A stretch of 64,000 nt of DNA from JAPPLB01 sp965206655. Its GTDB lineage: Bacteria > Acidobacteriota > Terriglobia > Bryobacterales > UBA6623. The translations under genes and the position numbers were made by a program. The notes beneath the pieces were generated by a model, which was given only the letters and a program-made list of their open reading frames with translations, ran no database searches and was not told the origin of the DNA. Of the stretch, positions 8,252 to 16,713 are shown one piece after another. The DNA lies in contig CBDBKC010000038.1 in the NCBI GenBank assembly GCA_965206655.1, positions 1,736,001 through 1,800,000 of the forward strand, in the 5' to 3' direction. Within the stretch, counting starts at the first letter, position 1. Each line of letters starts with the position of its first letter.

Positions 8252-10109
8252 GGAATCCTCCTGAATGTGGCGTTGAGCCGACCTCTCGGTCGTTCTCACT
8301 ATTCTGCCCCCAGGAGGATTCCTCTTCCTCATTACCTATGCATTGAAACAGGTTGCTGTTGGTATCCGGATCATTCCAAGGAGCCCCCGGCAGGAGTGTT
8401 ACCTCTCGCATGTCAGCACTGCCGATCGACCCGTCGCACTGGTTGTCGAACTGCGTAGTCGGGAAGCCCGGCTGAAAGTCCAGTAGCCGCGTTCTGCCGT
8501 CGTTAGAAAAAGGGACCACCGGAAGGACCGGAGTACTGATAATGAGCCAAGGCGCCCGAAAAGGGTGTGCTGTTGCTGATCACAATCGTTGGGTCATAGG
8601 ATCCCAGAGATTGGCGATATTCCAGCCACACAGCCAAAGGTTGCTGCCCGGGGCTCTCAGCGGACGCAGCCCACGCAGTCCAGTTACCGATTCAGCGGGT
8701 TTGAGTAGAAACGTTCCGGCCGAATTCACCTCCTGGTATCCGGAGCCGGGAGCCAACCAACCCAGTTGGACCTTGTGTCGTGCGCTGTAGTGGCCGGTGA
8801 CTGGGTTGCTCCCGTATAGCACGCCCATGGTCGAGAATACGTCCCCGTACTCACATTGGACCCCTGTCTGATTGAGGTCACCCAGAGGCTGATTCCCGTA
8901 CTCAAACGAACTGGCGTGCCGCAGGCCGTAGTTATGCCCGCCCTCGTGGCTCCCAAATGCCGCGAGGTACGATCGGTTGTTGTGGTTCGAGCCGATCGTC
9001 ATCCACGAGACGCCCAGCGGGCAGGATTGGCCGCCGCAGTCGCTCGTACTTACCGACGAGCAGCCAACCGAGCCTAGCCCTACGAACCCACAAGCCGACT
9101 CGGGATAGATGGTAAAGATCCGAGTATAGTTGCTGAAATCGACTTGTCCATCGATCGCGGCAACGGCGTCACCGCGGATCGTACTTGTGTTGCAAGTCGC
9201 AGAGATCTCGATAGGATCGAAGACGTCACCGGTAGCCCCGGCGAGCCCCGAGGAATTCTCTGCCCAGAATCCAAGTAGCGAACGGTGAGTGGAGAACATC
9301 CGACTGGAGGCCCAGCTCGGGGTGACGAAAGCAGGAAGGGAATTGCTGGGGAATTCGACGAGTACAACGGCGATGTTGTGAGTCCCAATGTTGCTTCCGC
9401 AGCTTACCTGAGCCCCCTTTTCACCGGCGGTTGCGGTTGTTGCCGCGATCACATCGCCGACGCGCATACCCTCAATGGCTACTTGCTGACCGCATATGAG
9501 ATTGGGAGCGGAGTGTTCGAAAAAGACCTCGACTTCACCGCTCTGATCGCTGATCCGCACCAAAGTCCGACTAGTGCCCAGGTCGAAGCGGTCCTCAATC
9601 AGGACTTCGGCCGGACCGCTCCAAATACCGAAAGACTCCACCGTGTCCTTCAGATCGGGTGACCGTTCGAGGAGCCGACCACGCGCGTCCTCGGGAAGAC
9701 GCAGCGTCAGGGCGCGTCCCGCGTCGATTTCGATGAGTCGCTTGAGAAATTCGGCTCTTTGTCGCACGATTGTGCGTAGGGGGTCATTTGGGTCAAGGGC
9801 GTCTGGTCTTCCCCCGGACTGGAGGTCGATTTGCTGGAGGAGTTGGCTGTTCTGGACGGTGATCAATTGGGCTAGAGTGTTGGCGTCTGACGGAGCTTGA
9901 GCCCAAGCAACCTATCAACGCCTCCACCAAGAGGCGACGCCAATCCGATACCAGCATTCTGCTACAATAGTGCATCTTTCGCCTAACAAATGCGCGCATG
10001 TGCCAGGTCTACCGATCAGCTTCGTCCAGTCAGCCAGTCCGATTTGAAGCCCCCAACACAGGCAACCAACGTGCTCAAACACTCACACCTCTATACGAGT
10101 CGCTAATCC

Positions 10110-11123
10110 GTGTCTGCCAAAAAGGCACTCATAACCGGTATTACGGGACAGGATGGGTCCTATCTCGTTGAGCTACTACTGGCCAAGGGTTACGAAGTTC
10201 ACGGAATAGTGCGACGAGTGGCACTCGAAGACCCGGAACACCGATTATCTCGGATTCGAGGCGTCTTGAGCGACATCAAGCTACACGCGGCGTCGCTGGA
10301 AAACCACGCGAGTATCTATCGGGTCGTGGACCGCGTGCGGCCGGATGAATGTTACCACTTGGCCGCCCAAAGTTTCGTTAGCTATTCATTTGAGGACGAG
10401 TTTTCGACGTTCAACACGAATATCAACGGGACTCACTACGTCTTGGATGCCGTGAGGAGTCTGGCTCCAGCTTGCCGCTTCTATTTCGCCGGCTCCAGTG
10501 AACAGTTTGGCAAGGCTGAACATGTGCCACAGTCGGAAAAGACGCCCTTCCATCCTAGATCCGCATACGGTATCAGTAAGGTCGCTGGTTTTCACCTCAC
10601 CCGCAACTACAGAGAAGCTTATGGATTGCATGCGAGCAGCGGCATCCTTTTCAATCACGAGTCTCCTCGGCGGGGCTTCGAGTTTGTTACTCGCAAAATC
10701 ACGTCCGGGGTCGCGCGCATTCTCGCTGGACAAACACGGGAGTTACGACTCGGCAACTTGGACGCAGAACGAGATTGGGGCCATGCGCGGGAGTACGTTG
10801 AGGCAATGTGGCTTGTGCTCCAGCAGCCCGAACCGGACGATTATGTCGTCGCCACCGGCGAAACCCACTCGGTTCGAGAGCTTGTAGAGACGGCGTTTGG
10901 GCTAGCCGGCCTTGACTATCGCAAGCATGTCGTAGTCGATCAGAACCTATACCGGCCTGCTGAGGTCACCCGCCTATTGGGGGATACAAGCAAGGCGCGC
11001 CAAAAACTCATGTGGCAAGCCCGAACTAAATTCGCGGAACTGGTGAGCGAAATGCTTCAGGCCGATTGCGCGGAAATAGGAGTGAAGCCGGCAAGCTTGC
11101 GCGATACCGCTGCCAAGTCATAA
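10110..11123 (+). CDS. Second GDP-mannose 4,6-dehydratase-type short-chain dehydrogenase
   Basis: A 337-residue extended SDR. Rossmann motif TGITGQDGSYLVELLLAKG, then CYHLAAQSFVSYSF, FAGSSEQFGKAEHVPQSEKT, the catalytic YGISK, and LFNHESPRRGFEFVTRKI, all diagnostic of the Gmd family. The start is GTG at 10110. It is only moderately similar to the broken gmd at 2286-5003, so it is a paralogue, not a duplicate. It could supply the 4-keto-6-deoxy intermediate now that gmd is interrupted, or serve another GDP-6-deoxyhexose. It stands between a broken peptidase and a broken cytochrome, with no obvious operon partner. Confidence 0.88.
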   Translation: MSAKKALITGITGQDGSYLVELLLAKGYEVHGIVRRVALEDPEHRLSRIRGVLSDIKLHAASLENHASIYRVVDRVRPDECYHLAAQSFVSYSFEDEFSTFNTNINGTHYVLDAVRSLAPACRFYFAGSSEQFGKAEHVPQSEKTPFHPRSAYGISKVAGFHLTRNYREAYGLHASSGILFNHESPRRGFEFVTRKITSGVARILAGQTRELRLGNLDAERDWGHAREYVEAMWLVLQQPEPDDYVVATGETHSVRELVETAFGLAGLDYRKHVVVDQNLYRPAEVTRLLGDTSKARQKLMWQARTKFAELVSEMLQADCAEIGVKPASLRDTAAKS

Positions 11124-11662
11124 CGACTGACGAAATCCAGTAAGAACCTTAAGCCGTTCTCGAATTCGTTTTCCGATCGCATTCTGGTTTGGCCACTTCC
11201 GAACATCCCTCATTCGTTCCCGTGCAATCGACTCCGTGTCTTCCGCTACGCAGACGGGATAGTCACTGTGGCGGAACATGCACTCCCGAGTGTGACGCAC
11301 CGCCCTACTCCCTCGTTATTCTTGCGGTCGAACCCGCGCGCCATACACTACATAACTGTCGCCGGTGTAGTAGGCGATCGGTAATTGAAAGAGTTCTCCC
11401 GACGTGGTCTGGTAGAGGTAAGACTGCGACTTGCTCCCTGAGTCCAGAATCCACTCTGCATTCTGCGCGAAGCCGTTGATTTCGTTGCTGGCTGTCAAGG
11501 GCGGAGAGAAATTAGACCACTTCGGCGGAGTAAAACTAGACCAGTTGGGGGAGTGGTAGCGGTTTTCGTGGGACGGCTGGAACGGAGCCTGAGGGCGCCC
11601 TTTAGGGCGACCCAGGCGTAGTGGAAGGCGGCCCACGAAAACCGGCGCGAGCGGCGGGCGGG

Positions 11663-12424
11663 TCAGTCGGAAGAGCGAGACCGTTTCTTTTGACTCTGTT
11701 TGAGGCGGAAGCTTTCGCCGTTCATCTCCAGGATGTGAACGTGGTGGGTGAGGCGATCGAGCAGAGCGCCGGTCATGCGCTCGGACCCGAGCACCTCTGT
11801 CCACTCGGTGAACGGCAAGTTTGAGGTCAGCATCGTGGAGCCTTGTTCATAGCGTTGCGAGAAGATCTCGAACAGCAGCTCAGCGCCGGTCTTCGACAGC
11901 GGCACATAGCCCAGTTCATCGACGATCAGCAGATCCTGCTTGGCAAGTTGTTTTTGGAAGCGCAGCAGCCGTCGCTCGTCGCGGGCTTCGAGCAGTTCAT
12001 TGACCAGTGCCGCAGCCGTGGTGAAGCGTGTTCGATAACCGCTCTGACAAGCGGCCAGGCCTAGCGCCAGGGCGAGATGCGTCTTGCCGGTGCCGGAGTT
12101 GCCCAGAGCCAAGACGTTCTCGCGACGGTCGATGAACTCACAGCGCGCCAGCTCCAGCACGAGCTTCTTGTTTAACGAAGGCAACGCTAGGAAGTCGAAT
12201 GTGTCGAGACTTTTCGTCACGGGAAACTTGGCTGCTTTGATGCGACGTTCAGTCGCCCGCTGATCTCGGTCGAGCAGTTCCAACTCGCAGAGTTGCTTCA
12301 GGAAGCTCCTACAGTCCAAGCCCTCGGCGGCGCATTGCCGCGCCACTTTGTCGTACTCGCGCAGGAAAGTCGGCAGCCGCAACGCTTTCAGATGGGCTTC
12401 CAGTAAGAGATTCGACTTCGCCAT
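11663..12424 (-). CDS. istB: IstB, IS21 helper ATPase (copy 1)
   Basis: A 253-residue DnaC/IstB-type AAA+ ATPase that directs IstA to target DNA. Walker A is GNSGTGKTHLA and Walker B is LLIVDELGY. The ATG overlaps the istA stop by one base (translational coupling). It is identical in visible protein sequence to the copy at 25976-26737. Confidence 0.95.
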   Translation of the reverse strand: MAKSNLLLEAHLKALRLPTFLREYDKVARQCAAEGLDCRSFLKQLCELELLDRDQRATERRIKAAKFPVTKSLDTFDFLALPSLNKKLVLELARCEFIDRRENVLALGNSGTGKTHLALALGLAACQSGYRTRFTTAAALVNELLEARDERRLLRFQKQLAKQDLLIVDELGYVPLSKTGAELLFEIFSQRYEQGSTMLTSNLPFTEWTEVLGSERMTGALLDRLTHHVHILEMNGESFRLKQSQKKRSRSSD

Positions 12425-13923
12425 CAGCCCGCTCCTTGCCCCAAGAGCGCGAGATAGGACGCTGCCGAAGTCTGCTCGACTTGAGCCGTCGGCAGGTGAG
12501 GATACTTCGTTAAGTCCAGCCGTGGCGGACGTTGTTCGATCGCGCACAGCAACAGATGCTTGACGGCGTCGAAGCCGATCGTTCCCAGTTCGCAGGCTTG
12601 GCGCACCGCCGCCGCAACATGCTCCAGCCGAAAGTCCTCCAGCAGACGCAACACCTGCACGTACTCGCGCTTGCCCGCTTTGCCCAAGCGGACTTCGAGC
12701 AGGCGTCGTAATCGCGGAAACTCGGGCGGTAGATCCCAACCCACCAACGGCGCGGCTTGATCGAGCGCATTCGTCTTGCGCTCCAGCAACGCCAGATAAT
12801 GGACGGGATCGAAGATCAACTCTTCGCGTTCGTAACTGCGCCGGTGGCGTGCGATCTCTTCGCTGCCGCAACAGATCACTACTTCGTCCACATAGGCTTT
12901 GAGCAACACCTGGCGATGGCCGTAGCGCGTCGGCACCGAGTAGTCGTTGGTCCGATAGCGCACCAGCGACAACGACGTCACCCGGGTCGTACGTTTGTCG
13001 CAGGCATCGTAGGGCGCGGACGGCAATGGCAGCAACGCTTTCGCGTCGCGCTCAAAGCGTTCTCCGATCGTTTCGGTGTGTCGCCGCAAGCGCCGCTCAC
13101 GGTTCTTGCGGCACTTGGCTTCGAGGTGTTCGTTGAAGGCTTCCCAACTCGAGAACCGGGGGATCGGCACCATGAAGTTGCGCCGCCCATAGCCCACCAA
13201 GCCTTCCACCTTGCCTTTGTCGTTACCCTTGCCTGGCCGGCCGAAACGATCAGCGAACAAGTAGTGCGACTGCAACTCACTGAACGCTCGTGTGCGTTTG
13301 CGCGTACCGTCGCCGAGAATCCTTGCTACCGCCAACTTCGTGTTGTCGTAGACAATGCTGCGCGGCACACCGCCAAAGTAGCGAAACGCGGCGTTGTGTC
13401 CTTCGCAAAAGGCTTCCGTCGTCTCGGCGGGAAAGGCTTTTACAAAGGCGTCATCGCTGTGCGGTAGATCGACCACCAAGAAGTGGGCCTTACGCTGCAC
13501 TCCGTCAATGACAACCAGTGCTTCACCGAAGTCAGCTTGCGCATCGCCAGGAGGATGTGCCAGCGGCACAAACATCTCTTGACCGCCCAGCTTCTTCTCG
13601 CGAACGTAGTCCTTGATGATTGTGTAACCGCCCGTGAAGTCGTACTCGTCGCGCAAGCGGTCGAAGATGCGCTGTGCCGTGTGACGCTGTTTCCTCGGCT
13701 GCTGCTGATCGTCAAGCAGTATCTGATCAATGATTCCTGTGAACGAATCCAGCTTCGGCCGCTTCACCGGTTGACGCCGCCGATAGCCCGGCGGCGCCTT
13801 GTAGCGCAGCATCTTGCGCACCGTCTCCCGCGCCAAACCGAACCGTTTGACGGCCTCGCGTTCACTCAGCCCCTCAACGATGACACTCCGCCGTACTTGA
13901 GCGTATAGCTCCACTTGATACAT
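12424..13923 (-). CDS. istA: IstA, IS21 DDE transposase (copy 1)
   Basis: A 499-residue transposase with an N-terminal helix-turn-helix (MVEG-like segment SEREAVKRFGLARETVRKML) and an rve-type catalytic core. Motifs: DFGEALVVIDG, YDNTKLAV and KGKVEGLVGYGRR (Glu). I use the ATG giving MYQVELYAQV, the usual IS21 start; six more codons in frame upstream begin with TTG. It differs from copy 2 at one residue (KAPPGY here, KVPPGY there). Confidence 0.94.
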   Translation of the reverse strand: MYQVELYAQVRRSVIVEGLSEREAVKRFGLARETVRKMLRYKAPPGYRRRQPVKRPKLDSFTGIIDQILLDDQQQPRKQRHTAQRIFDRLRDEYDFTGGYTIIKDYVREKKLGGQEMFVPLAHPPGDAQADFGEALVVIDGVQRKAHFLVVDLPHSDDAFVKAFPAETTEAFCEGHNAAFRYFGGVPRSIVYDNTKLAVARILGDGTRKRTRAFSELQSHYLFADRFGRPGKGNDKGKVEGLVGYGRRNFMVPIPRFSSWEAFNEHLEAKCRKNRERRLRRHTETIGERFERDAKALLPLPSAPYDACDKRTTRVTSLSLVRYRTNDYSVPTRYGHRQVLLKAYVDEVVICCGSEEIARHRRSYEREELIFDPVHYLALLERKTNALDQAAPLVGWDLPPEFPRLRRLLEVRLGKAGKREYVQVLRLLEDFRLEHVAAAVRQACELGTIGFDAVKHLLLCAIEQRPPRLDLTKYPHLPTAQVEQTSAASYLALLGQGAG

Positions 13924-14511
13924 CCCTCCGGTGTTCCACAAAACACCTCGGGGATGCTACGCGGACCACCTGGGCGGTCTAATTTTGCGCCGCCCTCACG
14001 CGGCTTAGAATCGCCGCTCTGTGGTCTATTTTGGCTCCGCCGTTCTCAGCTGGCATCGTTCGTCTGATAGCGCCGGAAGACATAGTCATCTCCGCCCGAG
14101 GCAAACGCGTAGTGACGCTGGAAAGACTTGTGCTCGCCACGGGTGCGAGAAGAGTTCTCAATGGCCGAGTCGGCGTGACGACGAGCAAGCGAACGTGCCA
14201 TTCCGGTTGATTGGTATGGATCGTAGATCTCGCCGTGACAAAGCCGTCAGGCCGTATCGAGTACAATGTCAGCACTCGAAGACAAGCCCCCAGGGACGAT
14301 TGCGGCATGTGTGCGAGGGCCGAAACCAAAGCCATACAGCTAGCAAAAAGGACGGGTTTTGTCATTGTTGTCAGCATTCGTACTCTTGAGACTACTTCCC
14401 TGATACAATGTCAGGCACGGCGGGCTGACCGTCGCGGTTTGCCATGCCTCCAAGTTGTGTCGGACAACGGGAATTGTTAGTCATCCTACCGGGGGAATTC
14501 TAAGTCCAATC

Positions 14512-16713
14512 GTGTATCGGACGCATGCAGTCATTGTTAGTCCGCAGATTCCCCATGCCTACAAGAACGGAGGAATAGCCACGTTTGTAGGCCACCTCTC
14601 GAATCTCCTATTGACGGCGGGGGAGCACCGTGTCACGCTCATCTACACCGAGCCACCCCAATGTCCCGATGATGAGTGGCAAGGCTTCTATGCACAGGAG
14701 AACCTTCGCGTCGTATGCGTTCACCGGAAGCCACTCGAACTCCCCCAATCTTACTTTCCGACCATTCGGATCTCAGAACTCGCGGCGGAGGCGATTCCCA
14801 ATGATGCCGATGTCGTTTACTTTGCGGAGTGGCGCGCCAACGCCTTACATACGGTGAAAAAAAGCCGTTTCAGCCTTCGTCACCATCCCCCGATTGTTAC
14901 CGTCATGCATGGCAACAGCGAATGGAATCGTCAGGGTCTCGGTCTTCCGATAGAGTCCTACGAGCAGATGTTTGACGAGCACCTGGAGCGCTATGTCGTG
15001 CGGAATACCGACTACCTGGTGTCGCCGAGCGAACACATGCTGCGCTGGTGTCGTCAGCATGGCTGGGAAACCCCTGCGGCGAACAATGTCTCGTTGCTGC
15101 GTTATGCATTCGTATCGACCCGGAAGGTAGACGACCTGCCCGATGCCAAGCGTCGATTCACACGTATCGTTTTCTACGGGCGGCTGGAGACTCGGAAAGG
15201 CTTCGATCTGTTCGTCGAAGTCCTATGCCGCCTGAAGGGTGATGCCGCTTTGAGGGGGATTTCCGAAGTTGTCTTTGTTGGATCCGAAGGCGTCCACCGC
15301 TCCGGCCGTTCGCGAGAAGCCACCGCTTCGATCGAGGCCAGCCTGAAGCTTCCGGTCAGACTGTTGAAAGACCTCGATACCGTAGAGGCGAACCGCTATC
15401 TGGAAGATCACCGCAACGACTCGCTCGTCGTGCTGCCGAGTTTGCTTGACAATCTTCCCTATAGCTTGATTGAATCATCGATGATTCCAGGCCTTAATGT
15501 GATTTGTTCGACGGCTGGCGGATTCTCCGAGTTACTGGGCGGCGCTCACCGACACCAACTGTTCGAGCCAGATCACAACTCGCTTTCACAGACTCTGCGG
15601 GACTGGTTAGGATCGGGTCCGAGGCCGGCGAGCCAACTCTTTCGCTACGACCCGCAAGCTGCCAATGAACGATGGATTCGCTTTCATGACGGCCTTGCCG
15701 AAAGCTTCCGACGTTCAGGCGAACAACCGTCGGTCTCTCGCCCCTTCGTAGCGAACCCGAAAGGCAAGGCTCTCGTTGATATTTGCATCCCCTACTACAA
15801 CGCCGAGCGCTACCTTCCCCAACTTCTCGAGTCGCTCAACAACCAGACCGTTGATACATTTAACGTGTTCGTAGTTGACGACGGATCAACAGAGGAAATC
15901 TCTCGGGAGGTTTACAGACAGCTCGCCGAGAAATACCGCTCCCGCGGCTGGATCTTTGCCGCAACCCACAATCACGGTCCTTGTAGCGCCAGGAACCACG
16001 CCGCTTCCCTCGGTGATAGTCAGCACCTTTGTTTCATGGATTCTGATAACATTGCAGCGCCGAATATGGTGGAGCGGTTCACGCAGAGCATCGAACGATC
16101 TGGTTACGACTGTCTGACATGCTATCTCTACCGATTCCGAGGGAGCGCTCCCCCCACCGACCCGCTGCGGCGAGGGAAACACCTACCGCCAGATGCCGAC
16201 GTATACGTCCCCTTGGGGAACTTCCCTGAGGCCGGTCTTCTGTCGAACATATTCGGCGACGTCACCATGATCATTCGACGGCAGGTTTTTGAGGAGATCG
16301 GTGGATTCTCGACCGACTGTGATCCCTTGGCAGGCTACGAAGACTATGAGTTGCTTGCTCGCTTGTCGTTGATGGGGTATCAACTGGACGTAGTCCCGGA
16401 GTTCTTGTGCTACTACCGCTTGGTTCCTGGGAGTCGTACCGCTCGCATGGACCCTCACAGTAGCCAGCTCCGAGTGCTACGCCACTATGAGAACGTATTG
16501 AGCAGAGTGGGACTGAAACGCCTGGCAGCTATCGCCTCCGGACTGAAGGGTCCAGCATTTGACCGGCAGCAACCCCAGCCGGGGACGCCGTTGGATCCAG
16601 ACGAGGTTATCAGTCAGCTCGTCGACAACGTCCACTGGTCCTTACTGCTCCGAGCGCTACCCCGCAAAGCCAAAAGACTGTATCGACTCTGGTGGGAGCG
16701 ACGCTTAACTTGA
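14512..16713 (+). CDS. Bifunctional glycosyltransferase: GT4 domain fused to GT2 domain
   Basis: The N-terminal half (about 1-400) is a GT-B, GT4-like transferase with the donor-domain motif RIVFYGRLETRKGFDLF (~218-235) and an ESS...GLNVICST acceptor-side segment. The C-terminal half begins at about 421 with ALVDICIPYYNAERYLPQ and FVVDDGST, then CFMDSDN (DxD-type) and GYEDYELLARL, a GT-A GT2 domain. The start is uncertain: the frame is open back to TTG 14455, but GTG 14512 gives MYRTHAVIVSPQIPHAYKNGG, which looks like a natural GT4 beginning. The stop is the TGA that forms part of the IS1380 copy 2 target duplication, so that IS landed exactly at the end of the gene. Likely role: adding successive sugars of a surface polysaccharide at the cytoplasmic membrane. 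Confidence 0.85.
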   Translation: MYRTHAVIVSPQIPHAYKNGGIATFVGHLSNLLLTAGEHRVTLIYTEPPQCPDDEWQGFYAQENLRVVCVHRKPLELPQSYFPTIRISELAAEAIPNDADVVYFAEWRANALHTVKKSRFSLRHHPPIVTVMHGNSEWNRQGLGLPIESYEQMFDEHLERYVVRNTDYLVSPSEHMLRWCRQHGWETPAANNVSLLRYAFVSTRKVDDLPDAKRRFTRIVFYGRLETRKGFDLFVEVLCRLKGDAALRGISEVVFVGSEGVHRSGRSREATASIEASLKLPVRLLKDLDTVEANRYLEDHRNDSLVVLPSLLDNLPYSLIESSMIPGLNVICSTAGGFSELLGGAHRHQLFEPDHNSLSQTLRDWLGSGPRPASQLFRYDPQAANERWIRFHDGLAESFRRSGEQPSVSRPFVANPKGKALVDICIPYYNAERYLPQLLESLNNQTVDTFNVFVVDDGSTEEISREVYRQLAEKYRSRGWIFAATHNHGPCSARNHAASLGDSQHLCFMDSDNIAAPNMVERFTQSIERSGYDCLTCYLYRFRGSAPPTDPLRRGKHLPPDADVYVPLGNFPEAGLLSNIFGDVTMIIRRQVFEEIGGFSTDCDPLAGYEDYELLARLSLMGYQLDVVPEFLCYYRLVPGSRTARMDPHSSQLRVLRHYENVLSRVGLKRLAAIASGLKGPAFDRQQPQPGTPLDPDEVISQLVDNVHWSLLLRALPRKAKRLYRLWWERRLT

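Larger units (their letters stand above)
6600..8343. mobile_element. IS110/IS1111-type element inserted in the peptidase gene, with long duplicated non-coding end
   Basis: The boundaries are inferred from the interrupted peptidase reading frame, with an uncertainty of one to three bases. Upstream of the transposase the element has only about 90 bases; downstream of it (6600-7219) is ~620 bases of non-coding sequence. Short subterminal inverted repeats can be seen: ACCTATCATGGAT near the downstream end and its counterpart ATGCATAGGT at the upstream end. No target duplication is visible, as expected for this family. A long 3' non-coding end plus subterminal repeats resembles the IS1111 group, whose guide (bridge) RNA is encoded on that side. 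The group assignment is inference. Confidence 0.7.
6078..9957 (-). pseudogene. Secreted M11/metzincin-type metallopeptidase with acidobacterial C-terminal module, interrupted by an IS110 element and frameshifts
   Basis: Read on the minus strand: a signal-peptide-like start (MLVSDWRRLLVEALIGCL, 9957 down) is shifted out of frame from AWAQAPSDANTL. The main open stretch (9866-8580) holds the zinc site SHEGGHNYGLRH (HExxHxxxxxH) and the Met-turn region YGDVFSTMG followed by HYSARHKVQLGWL, as in gametolysin-like M11 peptidases. Near 8610-8620 an 8-base duplication shifts the frame; after it come WLEYRQSLGSYDPTI, then a T-run with one extra base at ~8512, then LLDFQPGFP. An IS110-type element (6600-8343) follows. 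The gene resumes at 6599 with VNSADQDGLSVTVSYGG and a C-terminal module (SYAMSDPNGVEDISWAQIIV) common in secreted acidobacterial proteins. Joining the two sides reads NSNLFQVNSADQDG, so they were one gene. Confidence 0.8.
11493..14048. mobile_element. IS21-family insertion sequence, copy 1 (2556 bp)
   Basis: The ends are TGTCAAGGGCGGAGAGAAAT (left) and, on the other strand, TGAGAACGGCGGAGCCAAAA, imperfect inverted repeats beginning with TG as in IS21. The 6-bp target duplication GCTGGC is at 11487-11492 and 14049-14054. It carries istA and istB on the minus strand with a one-base overlap. The second copy at 24352-26907 has identical length and opposite orientation. Confidence 0.95.
11118..14377 (-). 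pseudogene. Multihaem TPR-type cytochrome c remnant, interrupted by IS21 and with both CXXCH motifs destroyed
   Basis: On the minus strand: a signal-peptide-like start (MTKPVLFASCMALVSALA, ~14365), then after a frameshift LDTA*RLCHGEIYDPYQSTG. In relatives this is ACRxCHxxIYDxYxxTGMARS. Here the first haem Cys codon reads TGA. The IS21 copy (11493-14048) then splits the segment RYQTNDASNEINGF, with a GCTGGC target duplication. The frame continues to YLYQTTSGELFQLPIAYYTGDSYVVYG and stops. A further piece (11118-11300) reads VRHTRECMFRHSDYP, where relatives have ECMFCH. This is a decayed acidobacterial cytochrome, truncated after its first domain. The identification rests on motif memory. Confidence 0.68.

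Noticed and set aside
12757..13467. 236-residue plus-strand ORF inside istA (twin at 24933-25643)
   Set aside because: Antisense shadow of the IstA catalytic core.
14455..14511. TTG start at 14455 for the GT4-GT2 gene
   Set aside because: The extra 19 residues are not family-like and no ribosome-binding site precedes TTG; GTG 14512 fits better, though neither is proven.
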